Positions 34,673-42,981 of a stretch of DNA of 64,000 bases are shown here, one piece after another; positions within the stretch are counted from its first letter, which is position 1; each line of letters begins with the position of its first letter. A program made the position numbers and the translations under genes. The DNA comes from Pedobacter chitinilyticus (lineage in GTDB: Bacteria > Bacteroidota > Bacteroidia > Sphingobacteriales > Sphingobacteriaceae), in the NCBI RefSeq assembly GCF_003313385.1, contig NZ_QMHN01000001.1, positions 1,166,097-1,230,096 on the forward strand, read 5' to 3'. A model generated the notes under the pieces. That model saw nothing but the letters and a program-made list of their open reading frames with translations, was not told where the DNA came from and searched no databases.

Positions 34673-35449
34673 ATGTCTAACATTTCAGCTAACCTTAAAT
34701 ACTTAAGAAAGAAAAACGGCTTAACACAGCAACAATTTGCTGATAACATGGAAATTAAGCGATCTTTGATAGGTGCTTACGAAGAAGACAGGGCCGAGCC
34801 AAAATATGATTTACTAAAAAAAATAGCAGAATACTTCGAGTTAACGATCGATGAATTCATCAACGAAAAGATAAACGACAACTGGAAACCCAAGCCAAAA
34901 AGCCAAGGCTCTAACTTAAGAGTATTGAGCATTTCAGTAGACAAAGATGATAATGAAAATATCGAACTGGTTCCTGTTAAAGCTAGCGCTGGTTATTTGA
35001 ATGGTTTTTCTGATCCTCAATATATTCAAGAACTACCAAGATTCCAACTTCCTATTCCTTCTCTTAAACAGGGTACTTACAGAGCTTTCGAAATCAAAGG
35101 CGATTCGATGCTTCCTATACAGTCAGGCAGTATTATTATTGGCGAATACCTGGAAAATTGGAACGACATCAAAATTGGCGATACTTATGTCATCATTAGC
35201 AAAAATGAAGGCGTAGTTTACAAACGTGCTGGAAATAAATTCAAGGAAGACAGAGAACTGAAATTGATTTCAGACAATAAGGTGTATGATCCCTATGCAA
35301 TTCCTGCGGAAGATATTCTAGAAATATGGAAAGCAAAAGCATATTTTTCTACTGCCCTGCCTGATCCAACACCAGAGCCAACCATTGAAACCTTATCTAC
35401 CATGATGGCGCAAATGCAAAAATCTATTTCTCAATTAAATAAGAATTAA
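34673..35449 (+). CDS. XRE-family regulator with LexA/S24-like C-terminal domain
   Basis: The 258-residue protein has an N-terminal HTH (NLKYLRKKNGLTQQQFADNMEIKRSLIGAYEE, 6-37) and a C-terminal S24 fold. KGDSMLPIQSGSIIIG carries the nucleophile Ser, and EGVVYKRAGN the general-base Lys. These are the pieces of CI/LexA-type repressors that cleave themselves. A canonical Ala-Gly/Cys-Gly scissile bond is not obvious, although KASAGYLNGF lies in the right region (about 103-112). It may control itself and the divergent GIY-YIG gene. Confidence 0.88.
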   Translation: MSNISANLKYLRKKNGLTQQQFADNMEIKRSLIGAYEEDRAEPKYDLLKKIAEYFELTIDEFINEKINDNWKPKPKSQGSNLRVLSISVDKDDNENIELVPVKASAGYLNGFSDPQYIQELPRFQLPIPSLKQGTYRAFEIKGDSMLPIQSGSIIIGEYLENWNDIKIGDTYVIISKNEGVVYKRAGNKFKEDRELKLISDNKVYDPYAIPAEDILEIWKAKAYFSTALPDPTPEPTIETLSTMMAQMQKSISQLNKN

Positions 35450-35529
35450 CATTTTTTAACAGCAGACTATTTAAACCAATAGCCTGTCATTACATCTCAA
35501 TAGTAAAATGAAACTTAATTAAAATTGAG

Positions 35530-35946
35530 ATGAGAAAATTATTGTATACGGTAGCATTTGTTGCACTAGGTTTTGCAACAAGCTATGCACAAAGACCAAC
35601 AAAGAGTAGAGGTACTGCCGAAGAGAGAGCAGAAAAAGCGGCAACTGCCATGCAACAGAAACTAAGCTTGAATGATGAACAGAAATCTAAAATCAAGCAA
35701 ATAGAACTGGATAGATTTAAAGAGCACGATGCTTTGCGCCAAAAAGATGAAGCGGCAATGAAAGCGAAATTTGAAGAAAGAAAAGCGGACATGAAAGCAC
35801 ATCAAGCTAAAATTGATGCGGTACTAACTCCAGAACAAAAAACAAAACTGGCTGCTTCGAGGGAAGAAATGAAAGGCAAAATGAAAGAACGCCTTAAAGA
35901 AAGAAAAGGCAGACCTCATAAAGCTCCAAAAACAGAAAGCAATTAA
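35530..35946 (+). CDS. Spy/CpxP-like periplasmic protein (DUF4890-type)
   Basis: The 138-residue precursor has a signal peptide cleaved after SYAQ. The mature part is all-helical and very rich in Lys/Glu/Ala, with a repeated pattern LSLNDEQKSKIKQIELDRF ... VLTPEQKTKLAASREEMKGKMKERLKER. That LTxEQ pattern is the signature of Spy/CpxP-like LTXXQ proteins, chaperone-like or metal-responsive periplasmic helpers. It ends in a palindromic repeat before a convergent gene. Confidence 0.8.
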   Translation: MRKLLYTVAFVALGFATSYAQRPTKSRGTAEERAEKAATAMQQKLSLNDEQKSKIKQIELDRFKEHDALRQKDEAAMKAKFEERKADMKAHQAKIDAVLTPEQKTKLAASREEMKGKMKERLKERKGRPHKAPKTESN

Positions 35947-35954
35947 AAATCAAA

Positions 35955-36017
35955 CCTGTCATTCTGAGACCAGAAGGATTCGTCTAAAAGATTCTTCGCT
36001 ACGCTCAGAATGACAGG
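35955..36017. repeat. CCTGTCATTCTGAG...CTCAGAATGACAGG perfect palindrome
   Basis: The 14-base arms at 35955-35968 and 36004-36017 are perfectly complementary, with a 35-base centre containing its own TCTTCGCTACG-type end. It is the best-preserved member of the GTCATTC family. It sits exactly between two convergent genes, so it may end transcription from both sides. Confidence 0.75.
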
Positions 36018-36028
36018 TATATGAAAAA

Positions 36029-36730
36029 CTACTTCAAATAACCACCCTTATTTAAAACCTCGGCCCAAACCTGGTAACCAGCAGGAATTAAATGCAAACC
36101 ATCCTTAGTCAATTCAGCTTTTAATCTTTTTTGTTCATCTAAAAAATGAGGATAAAGATCGATAATGGTTACATTTTTTGCTGCCAACTTCCTGATTTCA
36201 TCATTTAAGTAAAGGATATGTTCATCCTTACCATAATGGTTCTTAAACTTTTCGAAAGAAGCATTTACAGGCAACATCGTATAAAAATAAATCTGCGTTT
36301 TCTTAGACCCCTCTCTAATACGTTGAATCATCTTTTTATAATTCCTTAAGATTAAACTATCAGGAATATTCCGCGAAATATCGTTAATTCCAATCAGGAT
36401 AAACACCTTTGCTGGTTTTCTGTCGATCACTTCCTGCAAACGTTCCAATACGCCAAAAGTAATGTCGCCAGATATGCCTCTGTTTTTTGCTTGAGGCAAG
36501 TTGAGCAACTTACTCCAATCGGTTCCAGCAGTGATGCTGTTTCCTAAAAAGATATAATCCTTTTTAGCAATGGGCTCTTCATTAAACTTCTGTACCAATT
36601 CTTTGTACTTACCCGGACGGTAGGTGGTATCGTAACTAAGGGTTTGCGCATTTGCGTTATTAAACCATAGTAAAGCGCTTAAAACAACGAGAACAAAAAA
36701 TCTATTTTTTATAGTCATAAACATTTTCAT
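36029..36730 (-). CDS. SGNH/GDSL-family hydrolase
   Basis: The 233-residue exported protein has a signal peptide ending NNANAQ. The catalytic blocks are YIFLGNSITAGTDW (nucleophile Ser; GNS in place of GDS), KNRGISGD, LIGINDIS (block III Asn) and DGLHLIPAGYQVW (Asp/His). It should be an esterase, lipase or deacetylase. It is the last gene of the glycerophosphodiester series and its ATG overlaps the antiporter stop (TAATG), so the two are co-translated. Removal of acyl groups from phospholipids before phosphodiester cleavage is one possible role; this is inference. A start at 36724 is also possible. Confidence 0.85.
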   Translation of the reverse strand: MKMFMTIKNRFFVLVVLSALLWFNNANAQTLSYDTTYRPGKYKELVQKFNEEPIAKKDYIFLGNSITAGTDWSKLLNLPQAKNRGISGDITFGVLERLQEVIDRKPAKVFILIGINDISRNIPDSLILRNYKKMIQRIREGSKKTQIYFYTMLPVNASFEKFKNHYGKDEHILYLNDEIRKLAAKNVTIIDLYPHFLDEQKRLKAELTKDGLHLIPAGYQVWAEVLNKGGYLK

Positions 36731-38097
36731 TAATGAGACAAAGATGTAAGATTGGCTAAATTTTTCTTCTCTCTATTCCAAGTGAATGCCGTGAAGAAGA
36801 TTGCTAAAATACTAGAAATAGCAATAGTGATAAAACAAGCATCCCATCCGTAGCTATCTACTAAGCCACCCAAGGCTGCATTTGCCAATAAATCTCCAAT
36901 AAAATAACCAAACAATCCAGTTAAACCTGCTGCTGTACCTGCCGCTTTTTTAGGTACTAAGTCTATAGCTTGTACACCAATCAGCATTACTGGACCATAA
37001 ATAAAGAAACCAATTGCCCAAAGAGAAAGATTTTGCAACAAATGATGATTTGAAGTTTTCCAGTAAACAATTACCCCTAGCAAGGTAAAAAACATATAAA
37101 TGATGGTTACTGGCGCCCTTCTTCCCTTAAACAATTTATCGCTCATAATCCCACATAGCAACGTACCTGGAATAGCCGCAAGCTCATAACCTCCAGACGC
37201 CCAAGCCGCTTCAGCTTGCGTGTAGTTTTTCGCCTCTTGTAAAAAAGTTGGTGCCCAGTTGATAATTCCATTCCTCACTAAATAAACAAAAGCATTGGCT
37301 ATGGCTATAAACCAAAGCAATCTGTTATTGAATACATATTTGAAGAAAATTTCTTTGGCCGAAAACTCTTTTTCTTGTGTCTTGGCATCGTAACTTTTAG
37401 GGTAATCGTTATTGTATTCCTCTATTGCAGGTAAACCGACAGATTGCGGCGTATCTCTAACGAATAAAAAAGCCACTAAAGCAAATATAATGGCAACCAA
37501 TCCTGGAAAGTAAAGTTTGGCATGCCAATCTGCAAACAACTCGAAAGCTAAAACGGTTAGTGGCCCTACCAAAAAGCCGCCCACATTATGTGCTAAATTC
37601 CAAATAGACATTGCGGTACCTCTTTCTCTAATAGAATACCAATGTGCCACGACCCTACCACATGGAGGCCAGCCCATACCTTGCACCCAACCGTTAATAA
37701 ACAGCAAACCGAACATTAATGCTATAGATGATGTTGCAAAAGGCACAAGCCCCATAAAAATCATCGTAAAAGCAGATAGCACCAGTCCGATAGATAGAAA
37801 ATATCGAGCATCACTTCTATCGGAAATATTGCCCATTAAAAATTTACTAAAACCATAGGCTATTGACAGCGCAGAAAAGGCAAAACCAAGCTCCTTTTTA
37901 CTAAAGCCACCATTTTCCCCCAATTGAAGATCGGGAATGGCAAAAGAAAAATTCTTTCGAACAAAATAATAAGCTGCGTAACCTACGAAAATGCCAATAA
38001 AAACCTTGATTCTTTCTTTACTGTATATCGACTTTACTTTATCATCGGGTAATAGCGGTTGATGCGCCGCTGGTTTTGGAAATATTCTAAATCCCAT
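36730..38097 (-). CDS. MFS transporter of the GlpT/UhpT (organophosphate:phosphate antiporter) family
   Basis: The 455-residue inner-membrane protein has about 12 membrane helices in two six-helix halves separated by a loop near residues 205-250. The N-terminus YAAYYFVRKNFSFAIPDL is characteristic of the OPA family, and GWVQGMGWPPCGRVVAHWYSIRERG matches the GlpT signature. It should exchange glycerol 3-phosphate, or a related organophosphate, for phosphate. Its place directly after a glycerophosphodiester phosphodiesterase and before an SGNH hydrolase supports glycerol 3-phosphate as substrate. Other OPA substrates remain possible. Confidence 0.9.
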   Translation of the reverse strand: MGFRIFPKPAAHQPLLPDDKVKSIYSKERIKVFIGIFVGYAAYYFVRKNFSFAIPDLQLGENGGFSKKELGFAFSALSIAYGFSKFLMGNISDRSDARYFLSIGLVLSAFTMIFMGLVPFATSSIALMFGLLFINGWVQGMGWPPCGRVVAHWYSIRERGTAMSIWNLAHNVGGFLVGPLTVLAFELFADWHAKLYFPGLVAIIFALVAFLFVRDTPQSVGLPAIEEYNNDYPKSYDAKTQEKEFSAKEIFFKYVFNNRLLWFIAIANAFVYLVRNGIINWAPTFLQEAKNYTQAEAAWASGGYELAAIPGTLLCGIMSDKLFKGRRAPVTIIYMFFTLLGVIVYWKTSNHHLLQNLSLWAIGFFIYGPVMLIGVQAIDLVPKKAAGTAAGLTGLFGYFIGDLLANAALGGLVDSYGWDACFITIAISSILAIFFTAFTWNREKKNLANLTSLSH

Positions 38098-38144
38098 TGT
38101 TGGTTAGTGGTTAAGTTGGTTAGTAGAGAGCGTTGATTTAGAAG

Positions 38145-39047
38145 TTATAATAAATTGGTATAGTCTGTGATCACGCCATCGATTCCGAGTGATTTTAGTT
38201 GAGTGATCTCTTCGGCACTGTTAACGGTCCAAGGAATTACTTTTACACCATCAGCATGAGCGCTTTTTACAAATTCCGCATCCACCATTTTTGAATTAGG
38301 GCTTATGATAAAAGGCTTGAAGCCTAAATCGGCAATATTTTCTGCATATGTTTTCTTATTTGCTACTAAAAAAGAAGTTTTGATATGAGGATATTCCCTG
38401 TTAAGAATTTGGATGGTTCGCTTATCAAAAGACTGAATCACCACGTATTGCTCGATCTTTTTAGATTTAATCACTTCCATTAATAGTTTTACAAAAACTG
38501 CTGGTTCTGGATTGGTTACACCATCGCCTTTGGCACTACATTTTGTTTCAATATTATAGAAATATTGCTTTTTGCCCTTGACTTTAATCTCATGTTGAAC
38601 ACTATCGATCAAATCTGCCAAAAGAGGGATGTAGGTTTTCACCTTCTTTTGTTGAGGAAAATCCTTATGGAATTTAGTCCCGATATCAAAAGTTTTCAAC
38701 TGACTATAATCCATTTGGAAAACGTTGTATTTTTTAGCATCTGACGCTGGAATTTCTTTTCCATCTGGCGTGAGCATAAAACCAGGGCTTAGATAATCAT
38801 CATGGGTTACCACTACTTTACCATCTTTAGTAATGTGAGTATCCATTTCCAACGTGGTTACGGCAGGATAGCTCATGGCATCTTTCATTGCCAAAATGGT
38901 ATTTTCTGGCACTAAGCCTCTGCCTCCACGATGGGCTTCGGCACTAAAATTAGGGAATTCCATTTTCTTAGCATTTGGTGTTTTTTGTGCGGAGCAGGCA
39001 CTAAAGGCTGCAAATAAAACGCCTAAAGGGAAAACTATTTTATTCAT
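38145..39047 (-). CDS. glycerophosphodiester phosphodiesterase, lipoprotein (GlpQ-like)
   Basis: The 300-residue lipoprotein has a lipobox (LFAAFSAC). The TIM-barrel GDPD domain has catalytic HRGGRGLVPENT (about 39-50), metal ligands in LEMDTHITKDGKVVVTHDD, and a late PWTVNS. It hydrolyses glycerophosphodiesters to glycerol 3-phosphate plus an alcohol in the periplasm or at the surface. It is downstream of a calcineurin-like phosphoesterase and upstream of the GlpT-type antiporter that would import its product. The symbol glpQ is not assigned because distinct GDPD subtypes exist. Confidence 0.93.
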   Translation of the reverse strand: MNKIVFPLGVLFAAFSACSAQKTPNAKKMEFPNFSAEAHRGGRGLVPENTILAMKDAMSYPAVTTLEMDTHITKDGKVVVTHDDYLSPGFMLTPDGKEIPASDAKKYNVFQMDYSQLKTFDIGTKFHKDFPQQKKVKTYIPLLADLIDSVQHEIKVKGKKQYFYNIETKCSAKGDGVTNPEPAVFVKLLMEVIKSKKIEQYVVIQSFDKRTIQILNREYPHIKTSFLVANKKTYAENIADLGFKPFIISPNSKMVDAEFVKSAHADGVKVIPWTVNSAEEITQLKSLGIDGVITDYTNLL

Positions 39048-39072
39048 TGGAATAGGTCTTTTATTTTGAGGT

Positions 39073-40488
39073 TTAAGATAACTTTTTTTCTACGGTAAAC
39101 TGTTCTCCAAAACGGTCTGTCGCTACAATTTTTACGGTTTTCACGGAAGAGCCGCAATGTGTCATGAAGAGATGCTCGGTTCTTGTTGGTTCTGCAAAAG
39201 GTCTACTGGCAGGTAACTTATCACCTAAATACAACCTTACTGATTCAGGGTCAAAACCTTTCATCATCTCCATTGGGGTTAATACACCATCTAAAAAGCA
39301 TTCCACTTTCCACTCAGGGTCATGGTTCCATACGTTGGCAATGATACGATTGTTGCCCGTTAAAGGCTCAATATCGACAGTTAATTGGTGCTTTCTGTCC
39401 AATCCAGTCCCTTTATAATACCATTTCAATTGCTTACCAGTCACTTCGTAAACACCATAACCTCTGGGAGCTCCATCACTACAAATCGGTCCAGTCCACC
39501 AAGCCCCGCAAACAGCTCCATGGTTATGCTCAAATACGCCGTCGCGAATAACGTTGCGATTGTAATGGGTATGACCAGACATTACATGCACATTGGTAAA
39601 GCTTTTAAGAATTTGATAAAATGCTTCATTATTTTTAACACTGTTGTGGATTGGAATATGTGCATTGATGATCACTAAATTATCCTTAGGAACATGCTGA
39701 AGGTCTTTTTCCATCCAAGCTAATTGCTCTTCGGTGATAAAACCATCATATTTCCTTTCTTCGCCCAAATACCTTACATCATCCAACACAATGTAATGCG
39801 CTTTGCCTCTATTGAAAGAGTAGTAAGTTGGGCCGTAGTATTTTTTAAAGGTTCTGTCGGAAGTTTCATCTCCACCTTGGCGATAATCCATATCGTGATT
39901 ACCTAAACATTGGAAAAATGGAATACCCATTTGCTCCACTGCTTTATTGTAATCATCAAAAAGAGGAAGATTATCCCAAACTAAATCGCCTACTCCTATG
40001 CCATGAACTAGTTCTTTGGGTCCTATTTCTTTTAGCAAGCGCTTTACATCTGGCACAGAGGTCTCCATCATCTGGGCAACATCTTTTTTATTTTTAACCT
40101 GTGGATCAGCCCAAATGATAAAATGGTGTCTATCATCACTTTGCTTAAGTTTGGTTAACTTAAAATTGATCTCATTACGAGCTCCCAAGTTTTCATATTG
40201 TCTGTTAACACTGCCTACATCAGTTTTAAAATCATAACCAGAAGGCGTACTCAGGAATAAAAACTCTGATTTATCGTTGAGATGAATAGTGTAACGTCCG
40301 TTAGCATCCGTTTTCACGACAGCAAATCCATCGGACAACACCACGTCTGCAATAGGTTTCTTTCCATCGGTTACAGTTCCGTTGATACTGCCGCCATGGC
40401 TAAGGTTGTTAAATGCATTGGATTTTAAGCTCACCACCATTCCAGTGGCCAGTAATCCAAATCGTTCCAAGAATATTCTACGATTCAT
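39073..40488 (-). CDS. calcineurin-like metallophosphoesterase with N- and C-terminal accessory domains
   Basis: The 471-residue exported protein starts MNRRIFLERFGLLATG, which has a twin-arginine pattern. A beta-sandwich domain (GTVTDGKKPIADVVLSDG...NGRYTIHL) covers about 33-100. The metallophosphoesterase core follows with WADPQ, GVGDLVWD, CLGNHDMDY, INAHIPIHN and SGHTHYN, and a C-terminal immunoglobulin-like domain covers about 350-471. All dimetal motifs are present; DPQ replaces the usual DxH in the first block, which I believe is typical of this Bacteroidota subfamily. It likely removes phosphate from extracytoplasmic phosphoesters. A terminator separates it from the T9SS gene upstream. 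Confidence 0.9.
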   Translation of the reverse strand: MNRRIFLERFGLLATGMVVSLKSNAFNNLSHGGSINGTVTDGKKPIADVVLSDGFAVVKTDANGRYTIHLNDKSEFLFLSTPSGYDFKTDVGSVNRQYENLGARNEINFKLTKLKQSDDRHHFIIWADPQVKNKKDVAQMMETSVPDVKRLLKEIGPKELVHGIGVGDLVWDNLPLFDDYNKAVEQMGIPFFQCLGNHDMDYRQGGDETSDRTFKKYYGPTYYSFNRGKAHYIVLDDVRYLGEERKYDGFITEEQLAWMEKDLQHVPKDNLVIINAHIPIHNSVKNNEAFYQILKSFTNVHVMSGHTHYNRNVIRDGVFEHNHGAVCGAWWTGPICSDGAPRGYGVYEVTGKQLKWYYKGTGLDRKHQLTVDIEPLTGNNRIIANVWNHDPEWKVECFLDGVLTPMEMMKGFDPESVRLYLGDKLPASRPFAEPTRTEHLFMTHCGSSVKTVKIVATDRFGEQFTVEKKLS

Positions 40489-40520
40489 TGATATTTAGGA
40501 TTGTAGTGTATGTTAAAACT

Positions 40521-40554
40521 AAAAAAAGATCAGAAGGAACTCATTCACCTTCTG
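40521..40554 (-). terminator. terminator after the T9SS protein gene
   Basis: On the minus strand CAGAAGG (40554-40548) pairs with CCTTCTG (40537-40531), followed after three bases by seven T residues (40527-40521). It lies between the surface-binding genes and the phosphoesterase-GDPD-antiporter genes, splitting the series into two transcription units or setting a stoichiometric step. Confidence 0.8.
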
Positions 40555-40573
40555 TCCTATATAAATTGGCTTA

Positions 40574-42316
40574 TTAAAACTTTGCGGACACGCTTGCACC
40601 AGCTTGCGAAACCTTGATGATATGTAGCGACTTACTTAAATTGATAGGAATATGAATTTGATTATTCCCCACACTTACTGTTTTTTCAATCGTTGTTACC
40701 TTGGCACCTGTAATACTATAGATGGCAAAAAGTGCTTTCCCGTTAGTGGCTGTATGATAAGCTACCTCAATAGAAGTTCTGTCCGCTGCAACAGCTACGG
40801 TTAGATTGTCGCTGTCCAAACCTACTTTAGCTACCGCAATATTAGAGAACGAGGATTTTCCGTCATAATCTACCTGCGTTAAACGATAGTAGTTTGCACC
40901 AATGATTGGATTAACATCGGTATAACTATAGTTCCTAAGTACATCTGAATTGTTATTTCCTTTAACCTCTCCTACCTTTTCAAATTTTTCACCATTAACA
41001 GAGCGTGTGATACCAAAATGAGAGTTATTTTGTTCTGAAGCTGTTGTCCAAGCTAGGTTTACGGTTCCTTGTTTGTTTGCTTTTGCAGTGAATGAAGTCA
41101 ATTTTACAGGCAAGGGCTGATCGGTAATTTGCCCTCTCAATTGCAAACTGTACAAATTTTGATCTGCAGCAAATCTTCCTATTGCAAAAGTTCCTGTTGT
41201 AGTAGTGAAACCCCAAGCGTGCAACCTAAACTTAATCGCAGTAGCACTTGGTATGTTTTTCAAATCAGCAACGGCCGACAAGTCTATGGAAGCTTGTGCA
41301 TAACCTTCATCAGATACCAACAATGTTATCGGAGTACCGATATCAACAAATGTACCGTTATCTTTACTGTAAGACCAAATATAGGTAGTAGCACCCCCTG
41401 AAGTTCTTCTTAAACGTGCATCAATAGTTGATAGCGTTAAATATTTATTCGAAACATTTGGAGTAACATCAAATTCGAAATATTCCCCATCTACTTTAGT
41501 ACTACCAACGGTACCAATAGCACTAACGCCTCTTGGCAAGCTTCCGTTACCAAAACCATTTCTAACTAATGTTGAGGCGTTTAAATTTGAGTTTACATTC
41601 GTAGCCACTATGGTTGCTTCGCCACCAGTCGTAGCTCCTCCCGCAGCTGCAACATTCATATCCCAACCAAGTAAGTTAGCTGATCCGTTTAATTCACCAT
41701 ACAAAGCTAAAAAATGTGTAAGATCTGTTGCGGCATATTGTCCAAAAGCAAATGTCCCTGTACTAGTCGAAAAACCCCAGCCATACAAACGGAAGGTAAC
41801 CTTAGTGGAAGAACTTAGATTTTGAAGTTCGGGGATTGAAGTTAGGTTAATTATTGGCTGCAGCACACCTGCCGTGTTCGTATCTCCAAAAGAGACATCA
41901 GCTCCAATATCCACAAAAGCCCCATCATTGATACTATAGGCCCAACGATAAGTATTAGGACCACCGCCAGTCCTCCTCAATCTGGCTCCAATACCAGAAA
42001 GCGACATGGTGCGACCAGCTTCTGCCTGTGCGGTAAATTGATAATACTCATTAGCGTTTCTTACCGTAGGGTTATTACCAGCCGAATAAGAGGCTGAAGT
42101 GCTCGAAAAAGATCTAGCTAATGTTGCAGGCAAAAGACCAGCCCCCCTATCCAAGGTTGAGCTTTCCATCCCCAAAGCCTTATAAATAGCATTGCTGGGG
42201 CCAGCTGGCTGTGTTGGAGCTGGATTGCTTAATTGCCAACCTAGCAGTTGACCAAACTGGGCATCTGCCTTAAAAAAGGCACTAAAAAATAGCAACGTGA
42301 GTAAAAGTTTTTTCAT
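40574..42316 (-). CDS. T9SS-secreted protein with two tandem lectin-like domains
   Basis: The 580-residue protein has a signal peptide (cleaved after ADAQ) and two homologous domains at about 30-210 and 215-400. Each contains an ARLRRTxGGxxTYxWxYS motif, a 'FVDIG' turn and a YGWGFSTSTGTFAFG-like strand (HAWGFTTTTGTFAIG in the second). A fibronectin/immunoglobulin-like linker follows (LPVKLTSFTAKANKQGTVNLAWTTASEQNNSHFGI), ending in a type A T9SS sorting domain. It is thus exported across the outer membrane and probably anchored. I do not recognise an enzymatic motif; binding of substrate or a nuclease-like partner is possible. Confidence 0.8.
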   Translation of the reverse strand: MKKLLLTLLFFSAFFKADAQFGQLLGWQLSNPAPTQPAGPSNAIYKALGMESSTLDRGAGLLPATLARSFSSTSASYSAGNNPTVRNANEYYQFTAQAEAGRTMSLSGIGARLRRTGGGPNTYRWAYSINDGAFVDIGADVSFGDTNTAGVLQPIINLTSIPELQNLSSSTKVTFRLYGWGFSTSTGTFAFGQYAATDLTHFLALYGELNGSANLLGWDMNVAAAGGATTGGEATIVATNVNSNLNASTLVRNGFGNGSLPRGVSAIGTVGSTKVDGEYFEFDVTPNVSNKYLTLSTIDARLRRTSGGATTYIWSYSKDNGTFVDIGTPITLLVSDEGYAQASIDLSAVADLKNIPSATAIKFRLHAWGFTTTTGTFAIGRFAADQNLYSLQLRGQITDQPLPVKLTSFTAKANKQGTVNLAWTTASEQNNSHFGITRSVNGEKFEKVGEVKGNNNSDVLRNYSYTDVNPIIGANYYRLTQVDYDGKSSFSNIAVAKVGLDSDNLTVAVAADRTSIEVAYHTATNGKALFAIYSITGAKVTTIEKTVSVGNNQIHIPINLSKSLHIIKVSQAGASVSAKF

Positions 42317-42344
42317 TATGATAAGCTTCTAAATGATTTATATT

Positions 42345-42914
42345 TTAGTTTTGAAAAACGGTGAAATCATCAACACTCAACCTACCATCCCTTACTCCAG
42401 ACTCCTTTTTTGCAGCCTCGATACTTAACTTAGTAATTCTAAAACGTACAGGTTCTTTGATATCCATCACAAAGTCAGCTGTTTTTTGCTTAGCATTTGC
42501 ATCAGTAATATCATTTCCCACCTGCTTCCATGTCTGTCCTTTATCAGTCGAATACTCCAACTTGATTACACTAGGGCTGTCCTTGTAGTAAACTCCATAC
42601 ATGAAGGTTACTCTAGAAGCGCCTTTTGGTAAATCAAAATTCATTTGCAGGTAACCAGAGTTTTCCTTGTTTTGGTGCATACGTACCGATTGCTTTCCAT
42701 TGAAACGATCACGATTTTCAACAGCACCTAAAATTGCTTGATCAAAAGTCCAGCTACCTGTTTTCAGTTGAACATCCGCTTTCTTGTATTTGGCTTTAGC
42801 AGAAGTATCTGGCATTTCAAAATCTTCTGGGAATTTATCATAGATTCTACCTTTTTGGGCAAAAGCAGTAGCCGAAACCATTAGAACAATAATGGCTAAA
42901 AATATTTTCTTCAT
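42345..42914 (-). CDS. small secreted beta-sandwich protein, function unknown
   Basis: The 189-residue precursor has a signal peptide (cleaved after TAFAQ). The mature part has GSWTFDQAILGAVENRDRFNGKQSVRMHQ, SGYLQMNFDLPKGASRVTFMYG, IKLEYSTDKGQTWKQVG and RLSVDDFTVFQ. These strands resemble the jelly-roll of choice-of-anchor or carbohydrate-binding-like domains (the STDKGQTWKQVG turn is typical). It has no sorting domain. Its place between DUF5689 and the T9SS protein suggests it belongs to the same surface complex. A minus-strand terminator lies directly upstream of it. Confidence 0.7.
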   Translation of the reverse strand: MKKIFLAIIVLMVSATAFAQKGRIYDKFPEDFEMPDTSAKAKYKKADVQLKTGSWTFDQAILGAVENRDRFNGKQSVRMHQNKENSGYLQMNFDLPKGASRVTFMYGVYYKDSPSVIKLEYSTDKGQTWKQVGNDITDANAKQKTADFVMDIKEPVRFRITKLSIEAAKKESGVRDGRLSVDDFTVFQN

Positions 42915-42942
42915 GATTCAAATTATCTTCTAGGAATAGTAT

Positions 42943-42979
42943 AATAAAAATATGGCTAATACAATGTATTAGCCATATT
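42943..42979 (-). terminator. terminator between the DUF5689 gene and the next gene
   Basis: AATATGGCTAATA and TATTAGCCATATT (42949-42961 and 42967-42979) pair perfectly over 13 bp with a 5-base loop. On the minus strand TTTTTATTAT follows. It begins three bases after the DUF5689 stop, so susC-susD-DUF5689 may be the abundant transcript with partial read-through beyond. Confidence 0.8.
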
Positions 42980-42981
42980 CT

